Shown piece by piece: positions 1-12,687 of a DNA stretch of 64,000 nt. The notes beneath the pieces were generated by a model that was not told where the DNA came from, did no database searches, and saw nothing but the letters and a program-made list of their open reading frames with translations. This stretch comes from Chondrosia reniformis (Eukaryota > Porifera > Demospongiae > Chondrillida > Chondrillidae): the NCBI GenBank assembly GCA_947172415.1, contig OX359200.1:3598501-3662500 (forward strand). The letters are read 5' to 3'. The translations under genes were made by a program, and so were the position numbers. Numbering within the stretch: position 1 is the stretch's first letter; every line of letters starts with the position of its first letter.

Positions 1-871
1 TATATTAACTAGTTGTAGTTACTAGATTAATGAACTAGTTGTATGTTCTGGTTGTTTGTACTAGTAACTGGATGAATGTTCTGGTTGTATGTACTAGTTG
101 TATGTACTAGTTGTAAATAATTATATTTAATAATTGTATTTACTATTTGTGTGAAATTGTCGTATGCACCAGTAAGATGTATACAACAAGTATGTAACAA
201 TTGTATGTACCAGATGTATATACTAAGTGTAAGAACTAGTAACAATCAGTATTTACTATTTGAAGGGACTAGTTGTATACACTTGTTGTATGTAGTAGTT
301 GTATGTCCTAATTGTACGTACTAGTTGTAAGTACTAGTGAGTAGTTGCATGTACTGGTTATATGTAACAGTTGTATGAACTAGTTGTATGTACCAGGTGT
401 ATGTACTAGTAACAATCTGGATTTACTAATTGTATGTACTAGTTGTATGTAATAATATGTACTAGATTTATGTGCTAGTAGTGTTAAATTGTTGTATGTA
501 TTAGTTATATGTACTAGTTGTATGTACTAGCTGTATGTACTAGTTATATGTACTATTAACTAGAGGTATGTACTAGTTGTATGTACTAATACTATGTATA
601 TATTAGTTTTATGTACTAGTTGTGTGAAATTGATGTATGTACTAGTTATATGTGTACTAGCTATATGTACTAGTTATATGTACTAGTTGTATGTACTAGT
701 TGTATGTACTAGTTGTATGTACTAGTTGTGTGAATTTTTTATATGCACTAATTGTATGTATATACTAACTGTATGTACTAGCTGTATGATCTAGTTGTAT
801 GTACTAGTTGTAATTACTAGTTATATGTACTAGTTGTATGTGCTAGTTGTATGTTCTCGTTGTCTCTAATT
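1..871. repeat. 13-bp satellite, forward orientation
   Basis: Degenerate tandem copies of TACTAGTTGTATG, broken by longer recurring words such as AACAATCTGTATTTACTA and GTGTGAAATTGTTGTATG. The stretch matches 9,990-10,808 closely in the same orientation, so it is part of a larger direct duplication. Short open frames here are read-through of the repeat, because 13 is not a multiple of three. No gene is seen. Confidence 0.95.
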
Positions 872-1216
872 GGGGCGCCGCAAGGGCGCCTATATTGTTT
901 TCAGAAATTATGTTAACGTATGGCTTCCTATTCTTAGTTTTGTAAATATATACATATATCTGTTAAAAAATGCGGATATTCGGGTAGCTTTCATTTTCTA
1001 GCTTCCTCTTCCTTAGGGTAGAACATTGAACGAACGAAATGGACTTAAAAACCATCCTTACTAAAACAATGTAACATAAAGCTTGTGCAAAAATTGACGG
1101 CCAACAAGAGTCGATCTGAAATCAGTTTACCGGATATCCATGAGAACCAGTCAAGTGTTTGGAGTTAATTCAGGGTTGGCTAGGCCCCCAGGAGTTTTTT
1201 AAACTCGAACTCCTTG
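872..1216 (+). mobile_element. Hairpin-ended short element, copy I
   Basis: A non-satellite island of about 345 bp. It opens with a GC hairpin (GGGGCGCC, loop, GGGCGCCT) followed by TATATTGTTTTCA. It closes with an inverted repeat (GGAGTT ... AACTCC) ending in CCTTG. Copy II at 10,809 is a near match along its whole length. Copies III and IV, on the other strand, share both ends but have a different interior. It has no open frame of note and no long terminal inverted repeats. It is probably a non-autonomous mobile element. The class is not established; a Helentron-like relative is one guess. Confidence 0.6.
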
Positions 1217-3026
1217 TTTTTGTATCTACTAATTTTAATTACTATTGGTAGTCCCTAGTTGTATGTATTAGTTGTATGTAGTAGTAACTAGTTGTATGTA
1301 CTACTTGTATGTACTCTTTGAATGTACTAGTTGTATATACTCGTTCTATGGACTAGTTGAATGTACTAGTTTTATGTACTAGTTGTACGAGCTTGTTGTA
1401 TAGGTGTTCTAATATGTAGTTTTTTGCAATAGTTATATGAACTAGTTGTATGTACTAGATGTATGTACTAGTTGTATGTACTACTAGTTGTATGTACTAG
1501 GTGTATGTACTAGTTGTTTTTACTAGCTGTATGTAGTAGTTATAATAACTAGTTGTAGTTACTAATTGTATGTACTAGTTGTATGTACTAGTGACTATAT
1601 ATATGCACCAGTTGTATGTAGTAGTTGTATTTACTAATGGTATGTACTAGTTGTAAGTACTAGTACGTAGTTGCATGTACTAGTTATATGTAATAGTTGT
1701 ATGAACTAGTTGTAGGTACTAGATGTAGGTACTAGTAACAATCTGTATTTACTAATTATATATACCAGTTGAATGTATATACTAGTTTTAAGTAATAATA
1801 TGAACTAGTTGTATGTACTAGCTGTGTGAAATTGTTGTATGTACTAGTTATATATACTAGTTGTGTGAAATTGTTGTATGAACTAGTTATATGTACTAGT
1901 TGTATTTACTAGTTATATGTACTACCTGTATGTACTAGTTGTGTGAAATTTGTGTATGAACTAGTTATATTTACTAGATGTAGTTACAAGTTGTATGTAC
2001 TAGTTGTGTGTACTAGTTGTATGTACTTGTAACTAGATTTTTTAACTAGTTGTATGTACTATTTCTATGTACTCTTTGTATGTACTAGTCATATGTACTT
2101 GTTGAATGTACTAGTTGGATATATCTTCTAGTCAGTAGTTGTATGTACTACTTATATCTACTAGTTGTATGTACTAGCTGTTGTACCATTGGTATGTACT
2201 AATTGTTTGTACTAGTAACAATCTCCATTTACTTGTTGCATATACTAGTTATATGTACTAGGTGTATATACTAGTTATATGCACAATTTGTATGTACTAA
2301 TTATATTTAATAGGTGTATGTACAAGAAACAATCTGTTTTACTAGTTGTAGAGACTAATTGTATACACTAGTTGCATATATTTATATGTAGCAGTTGTAT
2401 GTACTAGTGGTGTGTAATTTTTGTATGTACTAGTTGTATTTACTAGTTGTATGTACTAGTTGTATGTACTTGTGAATAGAGTTTTTAACTAGTTGTATGT
2501 ACTATTTCTATGTACTCTTTGTATGTACTAGTCATATGTACTTGTTGAATGTACTAGTTGTATATATCTTCTAATCAGTAGTTGTATGTACTGTATTTAC
2601 TAGTTTACTAGTAGGTGTATGTACAAGAAACAATCTGTATTTACTAGTTGTATAGACTAATTGTATGCACTAGTTGTATGTATTTATATGTAGCAGTTGT
2701 ATGTACTAGTGGTGTGTAATTTTTGTATGTACTAGTTGAATGTACTAGGTGTGTGAAATTTCTGTATGAACTAGTTATATTTACTAGTTGCAGTTACCGG
2801 CTGTGTGTACTAGTTCTATATAGTAGTGATTAGTTTTATGTACTTCTTGTATGGACTATTATTATGTACTATTTGTATGTACTAGTTATATATACAGGTT
2901 ATATGTACTAGTACTATGTCCTAGTTGTAGTACTAGTTGTAAGAACTAATTGTATGTACTAGTTGTAAGCACTAGTAGTAGTTGTATGTTCTAGTTTTAT
3001 TTACTAGTGGTATGTACTTATATGTA
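1217..3026. repeat. 13-bp satellite, forward orientation
   Basis: Forward-phase satellite. About 1,217-2,395 matches 11,158-12,687. A unit containing CTATGTACTCTTTGTATG occurs twice about 430 bp apart (near 2,063 and 2,493), showing local higher-order duplication. No gene is seen. Confidence 0.95.
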
Positions 3027-3446
3027 CAGTGTAACTGGGAAAATTGGCCACAATTTGTTCAAGCACTTTTTTGGCAGAATATTGAGTTTGGCGGATTAGC
3101 CAAATATCGTCATAATGCAATACTAATTATAACCAACTAAATAAAACGTTGAACGAAATTTCTTTTGCGTTGCTGTCGAATTCTTCCTCTTATAGTCAGT
3201 TTTGGAAGGCTTAGATCTCTAAGATTTATTTCATACGATTTAAATGTTGATGAAAGCGGTGGATTACAAAGGTGGAAAACGCCTATAAATGTACACTTGA
3301 GGCGAGCAAATAATGGTGGATGGTGGATTAGGCGTTGGCAGATTACATAGACACTTCTAGTATGTAAATGAATTTGTTTAATATGAACTCACGCAGATTG
3401 GGGGGTTGTGCGTATTAAGCGAGAGTGGATTATCCGGGTTACACTG
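3027..3446. mobile_element. pogo/Tigger-like MITE, copy 1
   Basis: A 420-bp island bounded by terminal inverted repeats: CAGTGTAACTGGGAAAATT at the left, and GGATTATCCGGGTTACACTG at the right. TA flanks both ends, as expected for Tc1/mariner-pogo insertions. The interior carries repeated GGCGGATTA-type and ATTAAGCG words. These resemble pogo/Tigger termini. No transposase frame is present; a 61-residue open stretch inside it is chance. It is related to copy 2 at 6,075. Confidence 0.75.
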
Positions 3447-6074
3447 TACTAGATTAATGGACTAGTAGCATGTAATTGTTGTACGTACTAGTTTTATTTA
3501 CTAGTTGTTAATACTAGTAGCTAGTTGCATGTACTAGTTGTATGTACTAGTTCTATATACTATTTTTTGTACTAGTTGTATGTACAAGTTATATGTACTA
3601 GTTGTGTGTACTGGCTGTATTTACTAGTTGAATTTACTAGTTGTATATACTAGTTGTGTGTAATTGTTGTATGTACTAGTTATATGTACTAGTTGTGTGT
3701 AATAATTTTACATACTTGTTCTATGTACTAGTAAGTAGTTGCATGTACTAGTTGTATTTACTAGGTATAAGTATTTGTAACAATCTATATTTACTAGTTC
3801 TATATACTAGTCGTATGTACTAGTTGTATGTACTAGTTATATGTACTAGCAACTATTATATGTAATAGTTGTACGAACTAGTTGTATGTACTAGTTGTTT
3901 GTACTAGTTGTTTTTAATTATATATACTAGTTGTATGTATTATGTGTAAGTCCTAGTAACAATCTGTATTTACTAGTTCTATGAACTAGTTCTATGTACT
4001 AGTTGTATGTACTAGTTTTATGTACTAGCAACTATTATACATAATACTTGTACGAACTAGTTATATGTACTAGATGTATGTACTGGTAACAATCTTTATT
4101 TAAATATTGTATGTACTTGTTGTAAGTACTGTAATTATATGTACTAGTTGTATTTACTAGTTGTGTGAAATTTTTATATGTACTAGTTATATGAACTGGT
4201 TGTAGGTACTGGCTGTATGTACTAGTTATATGTACTAGTTGGATTATACTAGTAACTAGTTGTATGTACTAATTTTATGTACTAGTTCTATGTATTAGTT
4301 TTATGTACTAGTTTTGTGAAATTGATGTATGTACTAATTATATGTAGTAGTTGTATGGACTATTTCTTTGTACTAGTTGTATGTACTAGTTTGATGTGCT
4401 AGTTGGATTTAGTTATATATACGTACAGGTTGGGTGTACTAGTTGTGTGCTGTTGTTGTATGTACTAGTTATATGTACTAGTTGTATGTAGTAGTTGTAT
4501 GTTGTTATATATATTTACTAGTTGTGTGTACTAATTGTATGTATATACTAGTTGTATGTCCTAGTTATATGTACTAGTTGTATGTACTTATCTGTTCTAG
4601 TTTTATGTGCTAGTTGTATGTTCTAGTGGGTAGTTGCATGTAATAGTTGTATGTACTTGTTCTGAGTACTAGGTTAATGTATAGTTGTAGGCAGAAGTTG
4701 TATGTACTAGTTATATGTACTAGTAACTTTAAGTATATACTAGTTGTATGTATTAGTTGTATTTAGTTGTATGTACTACATGTATGTACTAGTTGTGTGT
4801 ATTTCTTGTCAGCACTAGTTATATTTACTAGTTTAAGTTTCTTGTATTATGTACTAGTTGTATATACTATATAACTAGATGTATGTGCTTGTTGTATTTA
4901 TTAGTTGAATGTACTGGTTGTATGTACTAGTTTTATGTACTAGTTCTATGTACTCCCTGTATATGTGTTGTAGGAAGTTGTGTGCACTAGTTATATGTAC
5001 TAGTTGTATGTACTAGATGTATGTACTAGTTGTATGAATTAATGTTATGTAGTAGTTGTATGTACTAGTAGTTAGTTGTATTTACTAGTTGTATGTACTA
5101 GTTGTATGTATTAGTTGTATGTACTAGCTGTATGGACAATTTGTATGTACTTATATGGATTAGTTGTATGTACTAGTTGTGTGTAATTGTTGTATCTACT
5201 TTTTATATGTACTAGTTGTATGTACTAGCTGTATGTAGCAGTTATATGTACTAGTTGTATGTATTTGTTGTATGTACCTATTCTATGTACTAGTTTTTGG
5301 TATAAGCTGTATGTACTAGTTGTTTTTACCAGTTTCATATACTAATAGTTTGAACTAGTTGTATGTAGTTATATGTATAACTTGTATGTATCAGTTGTGT
5401 GTAATTTTTGTATGTACTAGTTATATTTACTAGTTGTAGTTACTAGTTTTATGTACTAGTTGTATGTAGTAGTGACTAGTTGTATGTACTACTTGTATAT
5501 ACTTGTTGTATGTCCTAGTAGTATGCACTAGTTGTATGTAATGGTTGTTATAGTAGTTCTATGTACTAGTTTTTTTTTACTAGATTTATGTACTAATTGT
5601 ATGTAGTTATAGGTACTACTGGTAGGTTCTGGTTGTATGTACTAGTAACTGGATGTATGTTCTGGTTGTATGTACTAGTTGTATGTTCTAGTTGTATGTA
5701 GTTATATGTAATAGTTGTATGCATATACTAGTTGTTTTGAAATTATTTTACGTACTAGTTATATGTAGTAGTTGTATGTAGCAACTGTATGTGCTAGTTG
5801 TAAGTACTAGTAAGTACTTGCATGTACTAGTTATATGCACTAGTTGTATGTACTAGTTGTATGTACTAGATGTATGTACTGGTAACAATCTGTATTTACT
5901 AATTTTATTTACAAGTTGTATGTACTAGCTGTAAGTAATTATATGTACTAGTTGTATTTACTATTTGTGTGAAATTGTGGTATGTACTAGTTATATTTAC
6001 TTGTTGCATGTACTAGTTGTATGTACTAGTTGTATGTAATAATTGTATGTATCAGATGTATGTACTTAAATGTA
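3447..6074. repeat. 13-bp satellite, forward orientation
   Basis: Forward-phase satellite between the two pogo-like MITEs. Its first 1.3 kb resembles the satellite after the second MITE (from 6,526), so MITE and flank appear to have been duplicated together at a spacing of about 3 kb. No gene is seen. Confidence 0.94.
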
Positions 6075-6525
6075 CAGTGTAACTGGGAAAATTTGCCACA
6101 ATTCATTTAAGCACTTTTTGGCAGAATATTGAGTTTGGCGGATTAGCCAAATATCGTCATTATGAAATTCTAATTATAACCAGCTAAATAAAACGATGAA
6201 CAATATTTGCTTTTGCGTTGCCATCGAATTCTTCCTCTTACAGTCACAAATCGGGAAATTTTTTCAAGTCAGTTTTGGAACGCTTAGAGGTAATCTCTAA
6301 GATTTATTTGGTACGATTAAAATGTTGATGAAAGCGGCGGATTACAAAGGTGGAAAACACCTATAAATGAACAATTGAGGCGTGAAAATAATGGCGGATG
6401 GTGGATTTGGCGGTTGGCAGATTACATATATACTTCAAGTATTTAAATGAATTCGTTTAATACGAACTCAGGCGGATTGGGGGATTGTGCGTATTAAGCG
6501 GGGGCAGATTATCCGGGTTACACTG
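6075..6525. mobile_element. pogo/Tigger-like MITE, copy 2
   Basis: A 451-bp relative of copy 1 with the same CAGTGTAAC terminal inverted repeats and flanking TA. It carries about 30 bp of extra sequence after the CTTCCTCTTACAGTC word and many point differences from copy 1. The satellite on both sides also matches the flanks of copy 1. This suggests the second copy arose by segmental duplication rather than a fresh insertion. Confidence 0.75.
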
Positions 6526-9500
6526 TACTAGTAGTGTGTAATTATTGTACGTACTAGTACTAGTACTAGTTGTATATACTAGTAGCTTGTTGCATATACT
6601 AGTTGTATATACAAGTAGTTAGTTGCATGTACTAGTTGTTTGAACAAGTTGTATGTAGTTATATGTACTACTTGTTTGTACTAGTTGTGTGTATATTTTG
6701 TATGTACTAGTTGTATTTACTAGTTGTATGTACTAGGTGTATGTACTAGTTGTATGTACTTGTTGTATATATGTTCTAGTATGTAGTTCTATGCACTAAT
6801 TTTATGTGCTATTTGCATGTACTAAATGCATGTACTAGTTGGATGTTCTAATTGTATGTAGTAGTTGAATGAACTAGTAAAAAGTTGCATGTTCTATTTA
6901 TATATACTAGTTGTGTGTACTTGTTGTATATACTTGTTGTATGAACTAGTTATATGTACTAGTTGTGTACTGGCTGTATATACAAGGTGTATCTACTAGT
7001 AACTCTCTGTATTTACTAGTTGAATGTACTAGTTGTATGTACTAGTACATAGTTGTATGTACTAATTGTATTTCCTAGTTGTATTTACCAGTTGTGTGTA
7101 ATTGTTGTATGTACTAGTTATGTAGTATTTGTGTGTAATAATTTCACGTACTAGTTCTATGTACTAGTAAGTAGTTGCATGTACTAGTTGTATGTACTAG
7201 TTGTAAGTACTAGTAACATTCTGTAACTACTAGTTCTATGTACTAGTTCTATGTAGTAGTTATATGTACTAGCAGCTACTACAAGTAATACTTGTACAAA
7301 CTAGTTGTATGTACTAGATGTATGTACTGGTAACAATCTTTATTTAAATATTGTATGTACTTGTTGTATGTACTAATTGTTTGTAATTATATGTACTAGT
7401 TGTATGTACTAGTTTTGTGAAATTTTTATATGTACTTTATAGTTATATGTACTACTTGTAGGGACTAGCTGTATGTACTAGTTATATGTACTAGTTGGAT
7501 GTACTAGCTGTATGTTCTAGTTGTATGTACTTGTTGTATATGTGTTCTAGTAAGTAGTTTTTTGCACTAATGTTATGTGCTAGTTGTATGTACTAGATGT
7601 TTGTACTAGTTGGATGTTCTAATTGTATGTAGTAGTTGAATGAACTAGTAAAAAGTTGCATGTTCTATTTATATGTACTAGTTTTATGTCCTAGTTGTAT
7701 ATACTTGTTGTATGAACTAGTTATATGTACTAGTTGTGTGTTCTGGCTGTATATACTAGGTGTATCTACTAGTAACTCACTGTATTTACTAGTTGAATGT
7801 ACTAGTTGTATGTACTAGTACATAGTTGTATGTACTAATTGTATTTCCTAGTTGTATTTACTAGTTGTGTGTAATTGTTGTATGTACTAGTTATATGTAG
7901 TAGTTGTGTGTAATAATTTTACATACTAGTAAGTAGTTGCATGTACTAGTTGCATGTACTAGGTGTAAGTATTAGTAACAATCGGTATTTCCTAGTTCTA
8001 TGTACTAGTTGTATGTACTAGATGTATGTACTCGTAACAATCTTTATTAAGATATTGTATGTTCTTGTTGTATGTACTATTTGTTTGTAATTATATGTAC
8101 TAGTTGTATGTACTAGTTGTGTGAAATTGTTATATGTACTAATTATATGTAGTAGTTGTATGCAGTTATCATATGTACTAGTTATATGTATTAGGTTTAT
8201 GTACTAGTTGTATGTACTAGGTGTATGTACTAGTTGTATGAAATAGCTGTATGTACTAGTTATATGCACTAGTTGTATATAATAGTTGTATGTACTAGTT
8301 GTATGTACTGGTAACTAGTTGTATGTACTAGCTGTGTGTACTAGTTGTATGTAGTTATATATACTACTTGTATATACAATTTGTGTGGATTTTTTGTATA
8401 CTAGTTAAATTGGTAGCTACTAGTTTTATGTAATAGTTGAATGTACTAATAAGTAAATGTGTGTAGTAATTGTATGTACTAGTTGTATGTTCTAGTTGTA
8501 TATACTAGTTGTATGTACTAGCTGTATGTACTAGTTCTATGTACCCATTGTATATACTGGTTGTATGTACTAGTAAATGGTTGCCTGTACTAGTTATATG
8601 TACTAGTTGTATGTCATAATTGTATGTTCTAGTTGTATGTACTTGTAAGTAGTTGCATGTACTAGTTATAGGTTCTTGTTGAATGTAATAGTTGTATGTA
8701 TTATTAGTTGTATGTACTTTTTGTATGTACTAGTTCTATGTATTAGTTCTATGTACTAGGTGTATATATGTTCTATTAAGTAGTTGTATGTACTAGTTAT
8801 ATATACTAAGTGTATGTACTAGATGTATGGACTAGTGTATGTACTAATTGTATGTACTAGTTGTATGTACTAGTAACTATCAGAATATACTAGTTGTATG
8901 TACCAGTTGTTTGAACTAGTTGTATGCAGTTATACGTACTACTTGTATCTACTAGTTGTGTGTATTTTTCGTATGTACTAGTAACTAGATGTATGTACTT
9001 GTTGTATGTACTTGTTGAATGTTCTAGTTGTATGTGCTAGTTGAATGTACATGCTGTATATGTGTTCTAGTAAGAAGTGGATGCACTAGTTATATGTACT
9101 AGTTGTATGAACTAGATGTATGTACTAGTTGAAACTACAAATTTTATGTACTAGTAGTATGTACAAGTAGTTAGTTGTATTAACTAGTTGTATGTACTAC
9201 TTGTATGTATTAGCTTTATGTACTAGGTGTATGAAGGAGTAGCAATCTGTATTTATATACTAGTTGTAAGCACTAGTTGTATTTAAAATTTGTATGTAGT
9301 TATATTGACTAGTTTTATGTACTAATTGTTTTTGCTAGTTTTATGTATTCGCTGTTTGAACTAGTTGAATGTAGTTATATGTACTACTTGTATGTACTAG
9401 TTATATTTACTAGTTGTAGTTACTAGTTTCATATTAATTGTATGTACAAGTTGCATGTACTAGTATCTAGATGTATGTATTAGTTGTAAGTAGTATATAG

Positions 9501-10808
9501 TTGTATGTATAAGTTCTATGTACTAATTGAATGTACTAGCTCTTGTACTAATTGTATGTACTCGTTGTATGTACTAGTAACTATCAGAATATACTAGTTG
9601 TATGTACTAGTTGTATGTACTAGTTGTGTGTATTTTTCGTATGTACTAGTAACTAGATGTATTTACTTGTTGTAGTTACTAGTTTTATGTACTAGTTATA
9701 TGAACTAATTGTATGTACTAATTGTGTGTAATTGTTGTATGTATTACTTATATTTACTAGTTTATAGTTACTAGTTGTATGTACTAGTTGTATGTAGCAG
9801 TAACTAGTTATATGTACAAGTTGACTGTACTAATTGTATATACTAGTAACTAGTTGTATGTACTGGTTGTATGTACTAGTTCTATGTACTAGTTTTTTAT
9901 ACTAGATGTATGTACTAGTTGTAAGTAGTTATAGGTACTACTGGTATGTTATAGTTGTGCGTAATTTATTATACTAGTTATATTTACGAGTTGTAGTTAC
10001 TAGATTAATATACTAGTTGTATGTTCTGGTTGTATCTAATAATTGCATGTACCAGATGTATATACTAGGTGTAAGAACTAGGAACAATCTGTATTTACTA
10101 GTTGTAGGGACTAGTTGTATATACTTGTTGTATGTCGTAGTTGTATGTCCTAATTGTGCGTACTAGTTGTAAGTACCAGTAAGTAGTTGCATGTACTGGT
10201 TATATGTAATAGTTGTATGAACTAGTTGTATGTACCAGGTGTATGTACTAGTAACAATCTGTATTTACTAATTGTATGTACTAGTGTATGTAATAATATG
10301 TACTAGTTTTATGTGCTAGTTGTGTGAAATTGTTGTATGTATTAGTTATATGTACTAGTTGTATGTACTAGCTGTATGTACTAGTTATATCTACTAGTTG
10401 TATGTACTAGTAACTAGATGTATGTACTAGTTGTATGTACTAGTACCATGTATATATTAGTTTTATGTACTAGTTGTGTGAAATTGATGTATGTACTAGT
10501 TATATGTGCTCATTGTAAGTACTAGCTATATGTACTAGTTATATGTACTAGTTTTATGTACTTGTTGTATGTACTAGTTGTATGTACTAGTAACTAGTTA
10601 TATGCACTAGTTGAATTTACTAGTTGTGTGAAATTGTTGAATGTACTAGTTATATGTACTAGCTGTATGTACTATTTATATGCACTAATTGTAAGTATAT
10701 ACTAGCTGTATGAACTAGTTATATGATCTAGTTGTGTGTACTAGTTGTAATTACTAGTTGTATGTACTAGGTTTATGTGCTAGTTGTATGTTCTAGGTGT
10801 CTCTAATT
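6526..10808. repeat. 13-bp satellite with higher-order repeats, forward
   Basis: Forward-phase satellite. About 6,780-7,430 and 7,547-8,130 are direct copies about 770 bp apart, sharing GTTGGATGTTCTAATTGTAT and GAACTAGTAAAAAGTTGCAT. From about 9,990 it matches the start of the window. Open frames such as 7,636-7,818 are repeat read-through. No gene is seen. Confidence 0.94.
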
Positions 10809-11157
10809 GGGGCGCTGCAAGGGCGCCTATATTGTTTTCAGAAATTATGTTAAAGTATGGCTCCCTGTTCGTAGTTTTGTAAATATATACATATATATAT
10901 TTGTTTAAAAACGGCGGATATTCGGGTAGCTTTCGTTTTCTAGCTTTTTCTTCCTTAGGGTAGAACATTGAATGAACGAAATGGACTTAAAACCATCCTT
11001 ACTAAAACAATGTAACATAAAGCTTGTGCAAAAATTGATGGCCAACAAGAGTCGATCTGAAATTAGTTTACCGGATATCCATGAAAACCAGTCAAGTATT
11101 TCGAGTTTACTCAGGGTCGCCTAGGCCTCCACGAATTTTTTAAACTCGAACCCCTTG
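10809..11157 (+). mobile_element. Hairpin-ended short element, copy II
   Basis: Near-identical in layout to copy I at 872: 5' GC hairpin, TATATTGTTTTCAGAAATTA, a shared unique interior, and a 3' end at CCCCTTG. The flanking satellite also matches that of copy I, so it came with the roughly 10-kb direct duplication and is not an independent insertion. Confidence 0.6.
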
Positions 11158-12687
11158 CTTTTGAATCAACTAATTTTAATTAGTATTTGTAGATACTAGT
11201 TGTATGTATTAGTTGTATGTAGTAGTAACTAGTTGTATGTACTACTTGTATGTACTCTTTGAATGTACTAGTTGAATGTACTAGTTCTATGGAATAGTTG
11301 AATGTACTAGTTTTATGTACTAGTTGTAAGAACTTGTTGTATAGGCGTTCTAGTATGTAGTTTCTTGCATCAGCTATGTGAACTATTTGTATGTACTAGA
11401 TGTATGTACTAGTTGTATGTAGTTACGGTATATAGTAGTGGCATCTACTAGTAATTAGTTGCATGTACAAGTTAAATGAACTAGTTGTATGTACTAATTG
11501 TATGTACTAGGTGTGTGTACTAGTTGTATTTACTAATTGTATGTACTAGTTGTATGTACTAGTAACTAGATATATGCACTAGTTGTATGTAGTAGTTGTA
11601 TGTACTATTGGTATGTACTAGTTGTAAGTACTAATAAGTAGTTGCATGTACTAGTTATATGTAATAGCTGTATGAACTAGTTGTAGGTACTAGGTGTAGG
11701 TACTTGTAACAACCTGTATTTACTAATTGTGTATGCCAGTTGAATGTACTAGTTTTAAGTAATTATAGGTACTAGTTGTATGTACTAGTTGTGTGAAATT
11801 GTTGAATGTACTAGTTGTTTGAACTAGTTGTATGTAATTATATGTACTACTTGTATGTACTAGTTGTGTGAAATTTGTGTATGAACTAGTTATACTTACT
11901 AGTTGTAGTTACTAATTTTATGTACTAGTTTTATGTACTAGTAACTAGATATATACACTAGTTGTATGTAGTTGTTGTATGTACTAATGGCATATATTAG
12001 TTGTAAGTACTAATACGTAGTTGCATGTACTAGTTATATGTAATAGTTGTATGAACTAGTAGGTATTAGGTGTAGGTACTAGGAACAATCTGTATTTACT
12101 AATTGTATATACCAGTTGAATGTATATACTAGTTTAAAGTAATAATATGTACTAGTTGTATGTACTAGTTCTGTGAAGTTGTTGTATGTACTAGTTATAT
12201 ATACTAGTTGTGTGAAATTGTTGTATGAACTAGTTATATGTAATTATTTGTACTACTTGTATGTACTAGCTGTGTGAAATTTGTGTATGAACTAGTTATA
12301 TTTACTAGATGTAGTTTCAAGTTGTATGTACTAGTTGTATGTACTAGTTGTATGTACTATTTCTATGTACTCTTTGTATGTACTAGTCATATGTACTTGT
12401 TGAATGTACTTGTAGTTGTATATATCTTCTAGTCAGTAGTTGTATGTACTAGTTATATGTACTAGTTGTATGTACTAGCTGTTGTACCAGTGGTTTGAAC
12501 TAATTGTATGTACTAGTAACAATCTGTATTTACTTGTTGCATATACTAGTTATATGTACTGGGTGTATATACTAGTTATATGTACTATTTGTATGTACTA
12601 ATTATATTTCATAGGTGTATGTACAAGAAACAATCTGTTTTACTAGTTGTATAGACTAATTGTATACACTAGTTGTATGTATTTATA
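11158..12687. repeat. 13-bp satellite, forward orientation
   Basis: Forward-phase satellite matching about 1,217-2,395, ending where the REL retrotransposon is inserted. The matching place near 2,390 has no such element, so it is close to an empty site. No gene is seen. Confidence 0.94.

Noticed and set aside
27-245. 72-residue open frame at the window start, and similar ones at 7,636-7,818 and 46,350-46,559
   Set aside because: They are read-through of the 13-bp satellite (peptides of the YVLVECTSC type) with no start context or domain.
3165-3350. 61-residue open frame
   Set aside because: It lies wholly inside a pogo-like MITE and is not kept in copy 2.
1-12687. CRISPR-like or telomeric array
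   Set aside because: There is no constant repeat with unique equal spacers. The unit is degenerate, contiguous and eukaryotic satellite in character, and it does not resemble a G-rich telomere repeat.
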